This document shows, piece by piece, positions 38,001-48,367 of a stretch of 64,000 nt of DNA (positions are counted from its first letter, which is position 1; each line of letters opens with the position of its first letter). The stretch covers positions 901,090 to 965,089 of the forward strand of contig SSNP01000084.1 in the NCBI GenBank assembly GCA_006937955.1, written 5' to 3'. Position numbers and translations under genes: made by a program. The notes beneath the pieces are model-generated. The model ran no database searches and was not told the origin of the DNA. It saw only the letters and a list, made by a program, of their open reading frames with translations. The DNA is from Pachypanchax playfairii. Taxonomy: Eukaryota > Chordata > Actinopteri > Cyprinodontiformes > Aplocheilidae.

Positions 38001-41000
38001 GCATCCCTGTGACTCTTGCAGCCAGTGATGGATAAAGGGTGGGGGGGGTGTGAGGGGAATCCCTACTGCAATAACAACTTAAGACAGCCCCTGGGGACTA
38101 GAAGTTTCAGCACATCAAAGCATCTGTACAAGTTGCGTTTTTTTCTACCGAAAAAAAAAACAGATTTCGACCATTTTCACGCGCTTTTCACGCACGATTA
38201 AAACAAATAGAATCTAATTATGGCGACTAAATGAAGGGGGCATCAGTTCTACACACGAACTAAATTAGGATTCAGTTAATGTCCATATGCTAAAATTTAC
38301 TGCATCACATTTTTAGCGCTTGGCTGATTTCTGTCTCAGTCTATTGATCATCGTGGGATTTTCTANNNNNNNNNNGTAGGCGAGGCATCTTGCTTACCGA
38401 GGCAGTGCCTTGGTAGGCGAGGCATCTTGTTTACCGAGGCAGTGCCTTGGTAGGCGAGGCATCTTGCTTACTGAGGCACTGCCTTGGTAGAGGAAGCGTC
38501 TTGCTTACAAGGACACTGGAACAGACTTCACTCACGTGATTGCGGCTGCCTGCTCATGCGCACTGTTTATGTCCTGCTCATCACCCATGGAGCTAGAAAT
38601 GTTAATAAAAATAAAATAAATGTGCAAGCGAGTTAGTACCTTCTAGCCACCGAAGCTTCAAGTATACAAAGCAACTAACCAACCGTATAACTGCTTTGGA
38701 TTAAAAAAAAAAAACATTTTAAATATAAGCTCGATAGCAACAAGCCTTTGAAGTAGCTGCTGTCGGCTTCTCAACTGCCATTTTTTGAAAATACCGCAAT
38801 GTATTCTGGGAAATTTGTGACCGAGGGAAGGCCTCAAGGCACGTCCCATGTATCCTTGGTATGTTATCTAAACAATGAGCAAACCAAGAACAAATGCCTC
38901 TGTAGTATATGAACGTTGGAAAGCGGCTTGGCGGGTCCCGATGACGTATCTCCTAGGCAACCAGGGCGGGACCAAGGCATCAAGGCAAGGTTCCTTGGCT
39001 TTGAGAAACACTTGTTAGTTTATGGGATTTGTTACCATTGTTTCCATATAAAAGTGCATTAAATTCCATATTCATAACCTTTTAGCTGGTCTGGTTGTAC
39101 ATTATGAATAAACTAGTCAGATATTTCCACAATGTTTGGAACTTCCAAAAAAACAACTCATTGGAATAAACAGCTTATGCGCCATGTTTTCCAAACAGGA
39201 TACACATTTGGATCATTTTTATTTATGCAAAAGACATTAACACAAAAAGCGTCCCATTCTTCAACCAGTATTTATCACAAATCAGCCAAAGTAATTGTGT
39301 TGATCAATCTGGCGCTAAAAACACATTCAAGCTGAACCCACATTGGGTTTGAGATCAGGACTGCACGATTTCAGACCTCTTTTAATGCAGACAAATTTGT
39401 CTTTAAGACTGTCAACACTCGCGCTGTTTACTAAAGGGAAGCTACGTTGTGCCGGAAATGATGTTGGGTTGTTTGGCTGACCAATCACATACGTGCGTTA
39501 TCCGATGCGGCCGTCGGAAAGTTAGAAAATAGAGCGTGACTCCAACCGACCATCCGAGGCAGTTGGAGAGCCCATAAGATGTTGTATCATGGCGGTGCGT
39601 GTCTCCGACACGTCGGAGCTGCGTTAGTATGAATCCAGCTTAAGGAAGAAGCTGCCCCACAGCATCACAATACTTCTGTAACAAAAACCTGTGACCATCG
39701 GTGCAGTGATTGCCACATCTTCACACTATAGTCAAGAATCTGGACTCAACTCCCAACATAAAGTCACTCCATATGTTCAAGGTCCAGTGTACCTGTTCCT
39801 GACACTTGCTTGATGTAGAAGAGCAGTCATGGCAGGCCTGGTATCCCTGGCTGTGTGCATTCTGTTCTGGACTGTCTGGTAGAAAGCCATTGGCCCTTTT
39901 ATCCTGCAAATCTTGACAACTAATCTGTAGAAAATTGTTTCTAAGCATTGAAAGGGTGAAGATGTGATTTCACCTTTTTTGGGAAGCCCATTGCTTGTCT
40001 TTGACATCCCCCTTTAAATAGAAATTGGTGCTGCACAGATGTTGTTAATCAGACACCTGACTCTCACCTGAGGTACCAGATGCTCTAAACAACACTCAAT
40101 AGATATTTGCTAAGATTTGGGAAAATTTGCCTAGTTTTGTGTGGGCTCAGTTTACATGCTCAACTCTGCTACTTAACCCACAAATGATCATGTCCTGACA
40201 CCTGGCACCATTTAAGAGGAAATTAACAGCAAAGAAGCAAAGAAATAATCCATCAAACCTATTTTTTCTAACTTTTCATCTAAGTTTACATAGCAGCTCA
40301 AGCCTGGTATTTATATCATAAATCATTTATCACTGCAGTCTTTTTTCTTGCTTGAAAAAAAAAATGCAAATTGTCGATGGTGGTTTGGCGTCAATAGCAA
40401 AGGAGCAATGAAGGAAATGTGTTTTTACTTTTTATACATCAGACCCGTTACTACAACACAGTCCCGTTAACTACACAAGTGACCCTGCAGTCGCACAGGA
40501 AGGACAGGAAACTGAGCACAAACTAGTGATTATATTTGAGGGAACATTTGAGGGAACTATCAGGTTATTTCAAATGCAAACAAGACAAAACAGGATAGTT
40601 ATGGAAGTTGTAAAAAATGGCTCAAACAGGAAGTCAGCACAAAAAGAAATGAGAGCAGAGTCTTATTCTGATACACATTTTCTATAAGTCTGTGATGGAG
40701 AGTGCAATTTGCTCTGCTGTCATCTGCCGGGGCAGCAGCATTCAACCAGGGGAATAAAAAAAAAACTGCACAAAGAAACACGCTGCAAAATTGATTGATG
40801 GACAATAGAATATAGCGATACACAACAAAATGTTTTCAGCTTTATGCAGTTGGCTGCATTTAGTTTCCTTTCGTAATCAAGGTCATTCTACAGCAACAAC
40901 AAGGTTTCCAAAGCAAGAAGTCTTAAGCTTCATTAAAAACACATGGTCAGCTTTACTGGATATTTATTTTTTCATCTTTTTTTGGCTAAATTTCTTGACT

Positions 41001-42058
41001 TCTAAGGACAAGTCTGCAAAATAGCTCAGTATTTTTCTGTTGAGTTGAGTGGGTAGTGCCATGAAATCCACAATTTCTGCTCATGCCTAAACGGAGAAAC
41101 TCAAAAGCTCACAGCAGTGATGGTAGATTAGAATAATGCAAAAGCTTGTTTCCTTGAACAAGCATGAGGTAGAGTATTAAATCAGATACAGTAAAACATT
41201 TGCCACTGTGCTCCCTCTGGACACTGGGACATGATTAGTGAGGAGGATGCTGCAGCAGCACAGTGCAGAGATTCAATACAACACCTTATTCTGTTAAGAG
41301 TTTTCCCTTAATGATGACAGCAGAAAATTCCATTGTCCTAATAGCAGAAGGACATGCAGACCCAGACTGAGCCTTGATGAAGAAGATCAGACGGAGAACT
41401 TCCAGGGAGAATGAGCACATCTGGATTCATTTCTGAGGCACGATTCTCTGGCATCCCTGTGACTCTTGCAGCCAGTGATGGATAAAGGGTGGGGGGGGTG
41501 TGAGGGGAATCCCTACTGCAATAACAACTTAAGACAGCCCCTGGGGACTAGAAGTTTCAGCACATCAAAGCATCTGTACAAGTTGCGTTTTTTTCTACCG
41601 AAAAAAAAAACAGATTTCGACCATTTTCACGCGCTTTTCACGCACGATTAAAACAAATAGAATCTAATTATGGCGACTAAATGAAGGGGGCATCAGTTCT
41701 ACACACGAACTAAATTAGGATTCAGTTAATGTCCATATGCTAAAATTTACTGCATCACATTTTTAGCGCTTGGCTGATTTCTGTCTCAGTCTATTGATCA
41801 TCGTGGGATTTTCTAAAGTTGATCTCTGGGTGAGAATCGTGACGAGCCTTTATTCTTCTGTTCCAATGGAATTTATGTGTTTCAGAGGCTCATTTGAAGC
41901 GAAAGAGGGAGCATTAGGATGTCCAACAGATGCTACCGGAGTGCGGCGTGAGACGCGCTCTGAATGGATAAGGACTCCCTACCTTCCACTTTGGTGAGGG
42001 TGAGTACCGGACTGTTGCAGGCGGACAGCGGGGCAACCCTTGCGGAGTGTTTCTTCAT
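20825..42058 (-). CDS. slc35f3: Solute carrier family 35 member F3 (putative thiamine transporter)
   Basis: Minus-strand exons in transcript order: 42058-41983, 28374-28041, 25225-25006, 23201-23076, 22675-22483, 22376-22287, 21066-20825. All sites are GT-AG and in phase, giving about 426 residues against ~421 in human. Exon 1 encodes MKKHSARVAPLSACNSP, which fixes start and identity. A cytoplasmic N-terminus of ~68 residues precedes about ten membrane spans of the drug/metabolite transporter (EamA-like) fold. Landmarks are CVCSSWAGSTQLAKLTF, KFDAPFTLTWFATTWN, RECCRFFGDDGLTPKVFF, TTDVSALFCCNKAFVFLLSW, LRDRFMGVRIVAAILAIAG, MMTYADGFHSHSVIGI, KFGEAALFLSIVG and ITYPTLISLGIVLSVPVNA. The tail is basic then Gly-rich. 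SLC35F3 has been linked to thiamine uptake. An in-frame extension upstream of the ATG stays open to 42370 but is probably 5' untranslated. Intron 1 is 13.6 kb as assembled and probably ~10.2 kb in reality. Confidence 0.95.
21755..22048. mobile_element. hAT-like miniature transposon with perfect target duplication
   Basis: A 294-bp element in the slc35f3 intron between exons 6 and 7. It starts CAGGGCCGGTTCTGG and ends with a stretch whose reverse complement starts CAGGGCCGGCCCTG. It is flanked on both sides by the 8-bp direct repeat ATCCAAGT (21747-21754 and 22049-22056). An 8-bp target duplication with CAGGG termini is the hAT signature. It has no coding capacity. Internal GGCGCC motifs (for example GGGCGCCCTCTGCTGG) are typical of a repeat common in fish. 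Confidence 0.9.
23202..25005. other. slc35f3 intron between exons 3 and 4
   Basis: About 1.8 kb of intron without a recognised exon or transposon. It contains a G-rich run near 24298-24316 and a TG/CG alternating microsatellite at about 24471-24515. Nothing else could be supported. Confidence 0.5.
24471..24515. repeat. TG microsatellite
   Basis: Imperfect (TG)n tract with interspersed CG and CA steps, in the slc35f3 intron between exons 3 and 4. Confidence 0.8.
25226..28040. other. slc35f3 intron between exons 2 and 3
   Basis: A 2.8-kb AT-rich intron without a recognised gene. At 25883-25915 a short stretch resembles the start of a tRNA-derived SINE (GTGGCGCATCAGGTAAGAAG), but no B box follows, so it is not called. 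A GATGAT microsatellite lies near 27952-27975. Confidence 0.5.
28659..28684. repeat. CA microsatellite, left flank of composite repeat
   Basis: Uninterrupted (AC)n tract directly before the inverted-repeat element that follows it in slc35f3 intron 1. Confidence 0.85.
28688..28986. mobile_element. Inverted-repeat element between two CA tracts, with telomere-like core
   Basis: The left part reads GTGTGTTTTGTTATCC followed by TGGGGACC. The reverse complement of the right end (to about 28986) reads GTGTGGGTTTGTATTTCTG and then TGGGGACC, so the ends are imperfect terminal inverted repeats. The core is a run of degenerate CCTAACC units from about 28758 to 28866. Elements with these ends, bordered by CA tracts, recur in fish genomes to my knowledge. 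Class and mobility are not shown by the sequence. Confidence 0.5.
28978..29031. repeat. CA microsatellite, right flank of composite repeat
   Basis: Long (CA)n tract with a few CCCACA interruptions at its left end, abutting the preceding element. Confidence 0.9.
29032..34435. other. slc35f3 intron 1, left part
   Basis: About 5.4 kb of intron without a supported gene. Slightly GC-richer patches occur at 29340-29660 and 30900-31420, the latter with pyrimidine-rich runs and CpGs. A CAGA-type simple repeat lies at about 31752-31785. The richer patches might be regulatory or an alternative first exon, but no open coding segment with proper splice sites was found. Confidence 0.45.
34436..35561. mobile_element. 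Non-autonomous terminal-inverted-repeat transposon with internal tandem array
   Basis: The left end reads GTGTTTCTCAATGTCAAGG and the reverse complement of the right end reads GTGTTTCTCAAAGCCAAGG. Both continue with AACCTTGCCT, so the inverted repeats span about 29 bp with three mismatches. Between them lie an array of 37-bp units (34459-35057) and about 500 bp of unique DNA without coding capacity. The flanks show no clean target-site duplication, so the superfamily is left open. The right portion of this element is repeated after the assembly gap at 38376-39011. Confidence 0.75.
34459..35057. repeat. 37-bp tandem repeat of near-palindromic units, about 16 copies
   Basis: Period 37 was checked by spacing; for instance AGTGCCTTGG starts at 34621 and 34658. 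Each unit contains the hairpin ACCGAGGCA-(G/C)-TGCCTTGGT, whose arms differ from perfect pairing by one G-T position, joined by AGGCGAGGCATCTTGCTT. Copies differ by few substitutions (C/G at the hairpin tip, T/C in CTTGCTT or CTTGTTT), which suggests recent expansion or homogenisation. The unit resembles the sub-terminal sequence of the surrounding element, CTTGCCTACCGAGGC, from which it probably arose. Confidence 0.92.
34926..38365. repeat. Direct duplication, copy 1 (left of the gap)
   Basis: This 3,440-bp segment is repeated at 38376-41815 with a constant offset of 3,450 bases. Every stretch compared is identical, including poly-A and poly-G runs. It begins inside the 37-bp array and stops exactly at the run of N. 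See the second copy for the interpretation as an unmerged contig overlap. Confidence 0.95.
36195..36560 (-). pseudogene. Possible Tc1-like transposase remnant (copy 1)
   Basis: Read on the minus strand, broken frames give VHWTLNIWSDFMLGVESRF and, further on in another frame, SIVMLWGSFF. These recall the Tc1/mariner transposase segments around W...SDESRF and GGGSVMVWGxF in order and spacing. Stops and frameshifts separate them. The likeness is weak and rests on memory of the family. An identical copy lies 3,450 bases to the right. Confidence 0.35.
38366..38375. other. Assembly gap (10 N)
   Basis: Ten unknown bases inside slc35f3 intron 1. The sequence to the right begins abruptly in the 37-bp array and then repeats the 3,440 bp to the left, so the gap probably stands for an overlap, not for missing DNA. 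Confidence 0.97.
38376..41815. repeat. Direct duplication, copy 2 (right of the gap), likely assembly artefact
   Basis: Identical to 34926-38365 wherever compared. Copy 1 ends ...GGGATTTTCTA at the gap, whereas copy 2 continues past the same string into unique sequence and on to slc35f3 exon 1. Copy 2 starts at the gap within a tandem array where assemblers often break. This is the pattern of two contigs whose ends overlap but were not merged. The segment includes the right part of the array, the right inverted repeat of the transposon and the Tc1-like remnant. Confidence 0.95.
39645..40010 (-). pseudogene. Possible Tc1-like transposase remnant (copy 2)
   Basis: Exact duplicate of the remnant 3,450 bases to the left, contained in the second copy of the direct duplication. 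If the duplication is artefactual, only one of the two exists. Confidence 0.35.
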
Positions 42059-42420
42059 GATGATGAGCTCGGATGGACTGAGCTCCAAACCGCTTCGACT
42101 ACATCCCTGACGCTGATTTGGTGCAGACTCCAGACCTCTTGGCGGGACCCTCACAGCCGGAGTCCCGCTCTCTGTCCACTTGTATCCATCTAAATCCCGG
42201 TTTGGATTTGTTCCCCTCCCTGTGATGTACCTACCCCCCAACACACACCCCCACACATCTACCTTCCTCCTACACTTGCCTTCCCTCCCCGAATCTGCTG
42301 TATCCAGTGCGTCCTGGTTGCGCTCTGCTTCACGTTCAGCTTGGCATTCGCTGAAATTTGCCCACGTCACGAATTAATCAGTCGCACCCCCGCCACGCTG
42401 CACCCCTAAAGCTCTGCTAT
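42059..42420 (-). promoter_or_regulatory. slc35f3 5' untranslated region and probable promoter
   Basis: The DNA just upstream of slc35f3 exon 1 is richer in G+C and CpG than its surroundings. The minus-strand frame in phase with the ATG stays open to 42370 and could encode a 104-residue extension starting MTWANFSEC, but the family's conserved start is MKKHSARV with a good context (A at -3), so this is read as 5' leader. No TATA box in minus orientation is evident. Confidence 0.5.
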
Positions 42421-42496
42421 CCACACACACACACACATACACACACACATACACACACCCTACAGCAACCCGCCCCCACACACAAACACACACCCC
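42421..42496. repeat. CA-rich microsatellite
   Basis: Imperfect (CA)n with TACACA interruptions and a CCGCCCC break, upstream of slc35f3. Confidence 0.85.
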
Positions 42497-44994
42497 GGGA
42501 GAGTTGGAACTCTGTATAAAAGTGAGAAGATGGGGGCGCTGACCCGGTTCGGGGGCGTGGAGACAAACTCTGGAGCTATAAATGGACTGTGTGTGACAGA
42601 AATGGGACTGAGACAGAAGGGGTGGGAGGGCGATGAGGGGATTTTGTCTCATGAGTTTAGAAAAAATGATTCTAATGATTACAATTCAAAATAAAGAATA
42701 AAGAATCCTTCATGTGAATCGGGATTGGAATTAATTTCAACATTCTGGACATTGTGATCACGTTTAGTCTGTGCTGAATGCTTGTCTGATCAACAAGTAG
42801 TTTATTGCTGCGTTTGTGTGTGCGCATGTGAATTCTAACATTCAAACACATGTTCATCTTCTGCTGAGTCCAAATTCCCTACAGCTCCACGCTGAGGACG
42901 TCTGCATCTTAAGAGAGACATCAAACTGAACTTCATGACACTTTTTAAACTCAGAGCTGCAGGAGTGCAGGAGTAAACCTCAAAATATGAGATGATGTTT
43001 GTGTTCTGCTCAGCGTGATCTTCAAATCTTCTTGCTTGAAACAAACTTTATATCACTGAATACACATGTGTGTCAGATGAAGCTTTTGCATGTGTGTAAC
43101 AATCCACTGAGCATGCCCAAAGGAAGCTGTGCTGAATAATTCACTGCCCAGACTGTACCTCATGCAAGTAAAAATCCCTTTTCCATGCTAAACTAGGACA
43201 GGGAGCTCTAAAAAACACTCAGACCAGACTCATTCTGTCCCTCTGCAATCAAATCCATTGGATTCTTTAACATTTCTTGCCACTCTGCTCAGGTTTAAAT
43301 TTGAAAATGGGAAATGTCAGAGACGGCGGATGGGAAGTAAAGGATGAAAGCTACAGAGACTGGTTTCAAAGAGCAGCACAGAATGCATAAAACGTTATAA
43401 GCATGTCATCCGAGTTCGAATGTGTGTCACAGCAAAAAGGTTCAACTCTTCTGTGTGTTTTGTGAGTTCCACTCCATCATCTGCACCTGCCAGCTGCATC
43501 TCAGATCTAAAGCTGTCACTTTTCAGTCGCTTAGCAAGACGAGAACATGAATATTCAACGAGAGCGCATGCGGTATTATTGACACACAATGGTGGTTAAG
43601 ATCATTAAAAAGATCCCAGTCAGTAACTCGGAGTCTTTTATCTGCAAACACGGAGGAGGAAGATCAAACCAGAGCACGCTCTGAGAAACCACAACAACTC
43701 CCTGTTTGTAACACAGTGTACAAGCACATGAGAGATAAAGTCGTGCAAAAAACAAAATCCTAATCTTTTACGTCAGCACAGCTCAGACTGGAGGAAACAA
43801 ATCTGGAATGGGAGTATTTTTTTCTTCCAAACCGACATTTTTTGTTTATTCCTGGTGAACGAGAGAAGCTACAGTCACCATCTTCAAGGACAAACACTCT
43901 TTAACGGATGGCTGAATGTGGAAAGACTTCTTGTAAAGGTTTTCTGGGACAAATAAATTCAATTATAGGACACAACTTGAATTGCTGGTGCTTTTATTGC
44001 CGGTACCTATAGAGAAACGAAAGTGGTTTCACAGAAATGGGATGGATACAACATTTTTCTTACCTAAAATGAGACTGAAGTTAATCCCCCAGGGAACAAA
44101 ATGTGCTCATTATACTCACTTTTTATACAATCTTCTCTGCAAGAAAAAGAAATAAACTTTTTTTTAATCTAATTTGGAGACTGAGACAATAAGTTGCATA
44201 ATATCAAATAGATTTAATCCTCCTTCTCATGCTGCTGCTCTCAAAACTACTTTATATAATGTTTTGTTTTATGATTTCACAGCTGAAAATCTGAATGTTA
44301 AACAAGAATTAAAAAGAAGAAAATAAGTGAGTATGGAAATCCATATTATTGATAAAAAAAAGTTAAGAGAGCCTGAGCTGCAAACTTGACTAAATGAATC
44401 ACTTACAGAGGCCATTTCATACAAATTTCAGGACTTTGTGGTTATTTCTTAAGTATTAACCAGTAATATGAAACATTTTATATCTAAAAAACGTCAGGAA
44501 ACACTGATTAACAGACCTTTCAATCTGTCTGCATTAAAATTTGGGTGATTCCGGCTCCTTCCATCAGGCTTCATCAGCAGCTCGTTTATATTCATTATTC
44601 GAATTTGCTGGACTCTGATTGGCTAACAAACTAGCCTATGAGAGCAAGGTATACTGTTTCCTGCCCCGCTGTGCATGGCAACAGCAGACATCGTGTCTTC
44701 CTGTTTGCTACATCTTATGCTAACAGCTTTTAGCTAGCCTCATGCTAGGTGTGGTTTCAACTGTGGGAGCTGATGAATACTAACAAACAAAGGAGTTGTG
44801 ATGAAACAGATACAGGCCGTTCGGACTCGGGAGAACTCGGGTTTTATCACCACCTGCGTAGTTTGAGAGATTAAAACTGAAAGAGAATTTGTTGACCTGT
44901 TTTCACACCCACTATGAAGGTAAGAACACCTGTGGAGCTAAAATATTCAACAGAAACCTCAGAAAAAAAATTTTTAATGGAAGGGCCTCTTTAA
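42497..44994. other. Upstream intergenic DNA of slc35f3, part 1
   Basis: About 2.5 kb without a supported gene. Around 44552-44990 the outer segments CTCCTTCCAT and ATGGAAGGGCC are in inverted orientation, which may mark another old miniature element, but the match is too short to call. The region may hold regulatory elements of slc35f3. Confidence 0.4.
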
Positions 44995-45600
44995 TACACT
45001 GAACACAAATATAAAGCAACACTTTTGTTTTTGCTCCCATTTTTAATGAGATGAACTCAAAAATACTTTCCACATACGCAAAATAACTATCTATCTCTAA
45101 TATTGTTCAAAAATCTGTCTAAATCTGTAATAGTGAGCAGAGTTAATCCATCCCACCTCACAGGTGTGTCATATCAAGATGCTGATTAGACAGCATGATT
45201 ATTACACAGGTGTGACTTAGATTGGCTATAATAAAAGGCAATTCTGAAATGTTCAGATTTGTTTTATTGGAGGGTCTGCATGAGGCAAATGGTGGTCATA
45301 CCAGTTACTGACTAGTTTTCTGAGACCCCAAACCCCCCAAAAAACAAAACTGAACATTTCAGAGTAGCCTTTTATTATAGCCAGTCTAAGACACACCTGT
45401 GCAATAATCATGCCATCTTGATATGACACATCTGTGAGGGGGGATGGATAGTGAGAAATGCTCACTATTACAGATTTAGACAGATTTTTCAACAATATTT
45501 GAGATAGATGGTTATTTTGTGTTTTAGAGTTTTGAGTTCATCTCATAAAAAAAACGAGAGCAAAAAAAAAAGTGTTGCATTTATATTTTTGTTCAGTGTA
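44995..45600. mobile_element. Palindromic miniature transposon with TA-type ends (Tc1/mariner-like)
   Basis: A 606-bp element that is almost entirely an inverted repeat. The left end TACACTGAACACAAATATAA matches the reverse complement of the right end, TACACTGAACAAAAATATAA. The match continues through ACAGGTGTGTC, ATCTGTCTAAATCTGTAATA and further blocks for about 240 bp per arm, leaving a central loop near 45245-45360. It is bordered by TA on both sides, as expected for Tc1/mariner insertion. There is no coding capacity. Its transcript could fold into a long hairpin. Confidence 0.88.
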
Positions 45601-48270
45601 GTTAAAATGATTGGCCCACAAATGAAAGATGTATTTTGTTTGTGCCGTTTCACCCAAATGAATCTGTAACACCAGCATGAGTAAATGCCTGATTTTATTT
45701 GTGCACAGCAGTTGGATGGACTGCATCTTTGCCAAAACCTTAACCGATTTGTTATTGGCATTTTCAATCCAATTACACGGCTAATGCTAATCAATTCCTC
45801 ATTGGACTCCAGTAACAACTATTTAATGTAAAACTTTCTGTGCTGAAATCAAAGAAACCTGAAAGCATCACGAGCTGTTAGCTTTGTTCTCCTGGCTCAC
45901 ATATTATACATCTTCAGTAACACAAAAAAAAAAAAAAAAAAAAGAATAGTGCCTCAACAAACAACATCATCTTCTTAGCAGGGGTTTAGAAATGAGATAG
46001 CAGAACCGGAAACAGAAAGACAAGAAGAATGTTAAATCTCAGCTTGTTTCAAGCATCACAAAGCAGAAATCTAACTTTACTTTTTAATCTTTTCAAAACA
46101 AAATCAAAACATGGATGGAGGCAAACAGCTGTCAGAGCACTGCATCCAGAATCAGTTTATTGGGTTAATGGTCTCCATGAGTCCCCTGAGGGGGACGGGG
46201 GACAGTTGGTGAAAAGCCCTTCCCAGATTTTGCAATGACACTGGTCTGTGTGAAACTTGCGCTGATTGTTTCTCAATAGCAGATGCGTTTAAGGAGCCGA
46301 TGCCCTTGATGTGCTGGAAAACGAGTATTTGCTATATTGTGTTATTTCTTTCATCTCCACAGAACAATCTGAAGGGAAAAAACTTATCCTCATAATTCAA
46401 AGCTTCTATTTATTAGGTCTTTGAAATTTCGATGTCCACACTGAGGACAGGTGGCATTTAGTCATCTACACTAATTATTTCACATCCCTTTGTGTTGCCC
46501 AAGGGCACACTGAATACAAAATAAGCCTCCAGCTGCTCAGTTTACAAGTGACAACTGTTGCAAGGTTTAAACATTTAATGAAAACTTTGATGGTTACTTC
46601 CACCAAATAAAATCATATAAAAAGGAAACTCATGAAACTCACATTTAAATAGCTTTTTTAATCATTTTTTTGTTATTAAAAATAAAAAAAGATCACTTGG
46701 CTAGTGGACATATTGCTCCAAACATCCAGTTTACATGCTGTCTGATGAGATCACGCTGAGGGACGAGCACACGGGTCAGTGAGTTTTTAACCTCAGCGGG
46801 TTCAAAACACAGTCATGTCAAGGAGGAAGGTAGTAACTTAACAACATCTTGCTGCTTCCTAATTATAAGCACGGCTAATAAAGTCCAGCAGCATCTTGAG
46901 ATTGACCTTTTTATCACACTCCACCCTAACGATCCGCTCTCCATCAGGAGGAGAGTGTCACCCTGAAATTTACATCCCTCCAGAGGAAACAGCCCTCTTG
47001 GTGTTCTCCAGTTAAAGTTTCCCAAGGCCGCCACATATCATGTCGCTGGTGTAATTTGGTGTTCAGATGTCTGAGGAGTTTCTGCATCAAACACTATATA
47101 TTTAACTGTAAATGATACCAATGCTGATTAAGAGGAGCGTAACATATACATTCCATAGAGGATGTTTCAGGCTGTTTTTTGTGTAACGTTGTAAATTCAG
47201 TCCAGACTTTTAATTCTTCTTCTGCCCTGAAGATAAAACATTCCTCTCAAGCTTTTCCAACCAACTTTTTTTTTATGTGTCTGTTGAAAACTGCAGATTT
47301 TCTTTAGGAGGATGTAATAATTTCTGCTTTGCGGTAGCCATACTGACATGAAATTCTGTTCTGGGTGCAGATGCACTCGTAAGATGTTTAACCAATTCAG
47401 TTCCCAGGAGTTAAGCGCCTGATCCTCTCGCCCACGCAGGCGGCTCTGCAAAGATCTTTTATCTTCTGTGAGATCCACTGGCTCCCTCTGTTGTCAGGCT
47501 GCTGTACGGTATCAGTTTTTTATCTTTTATCTAGACAGGCAGGAACGTCGTAAAGATTATAATACAATAAGAAACTAAACACTGTAAGATTGTTTTATTT
47601 TTTATTTTACAACTGCTTTGTTTTTAGTTTTTATTTCATCTCGGCTCATGTTAAAACACAAAGATGCAGGTAAATTCTGGACACCTTAAGAGAATCTCCA
47701 AAAAACTTCCATATGATGAAAATAAACAAGCAAATTAAAACATTGTTTTTATACTCATAAATATTAAGCAGATGAATATTTCATGGTGCTTGTCTGTGGA
47801 TGGACTGATCTCAGAAGTATTAGTTCAGTTTATTTGAAAACTGTAACAAACAAAAATAAAAAAATAAAAAAGTGACACGCACACAAATAACAAGTACATG
47901 TAGATTACTCACAATCCTTTCTGATTTATAGAACTAGAACAAAACACACTGTTAAATGTTCAAAAGGCAGTAGGAAGAAGCACATCTTATTTTGAACCTA
48001 CTCCTTTTTTCACATCATTCATACATATTATCATTCGACAATGACAACAGACAATAACGTGTTATTGTCAGAAATGGCCCAAAGAAGAAGTGATTTTTTT
48101 GGGGGTGATCCGGATCACCGTCTGGATCCAAGAGGGTTTCTAAGGATTCTTCATCATTGTGAGATAGAGCTGTTTTTAACATGGCTTCATGTAACTCCAC
48201 AATAATGATCCACGTGCTTGATAAAAACATACAAGACGAGTTCCCAATAGGTTCTACATGATACCAAGAA
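45601..48270. other. Upstream intergenic DNA, part 2
   Basis: About 2.7 kb of AT-rich DNA without a supported gene. A poly-A run lies at about 45927-45943. At 47960-48012 a small inverted pair (AAAAGGCAGTAGG against CCTACTCCTTTTT) looks like the end of a degraded repeat, unnamed. Confidence 0.4.
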
Positions 48271-48367
48271 TTGATCTGGATCAAGGATTGATCTGGATCA
48301 AGGACTGATCTGGATCAAGGACTGATCTGGATCAAGGATTGATCTGGATCAAGGACTGATCTGGATC
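48271..48367. repeat. 17-bp minisatellite, about 5.7 copies
   Basis: Tandem units of (T/C)TGATCTGGATCAAGGA with period 17. The only variation is C or T at the first base until the last partial copy. Each unit contains GATC twice and the inverted pair TGATC/GATCA, so single units are near-palindromic. Confidence 0.9.

Noticed and set aside
35208..41651. Pairs of identical open frames at a 3,450-base offset, which might look like a duplicated gene family
   Set aside because: They have no family motifs or splice context and are identical only because the whole segment is repeated across the assembly gap.
42515..42521. TATAAAA on the plus strand near slc35f3 exon 1
   Set aside because: The orientation is wrong for slc35f3, and no plus-strand gene follows it.
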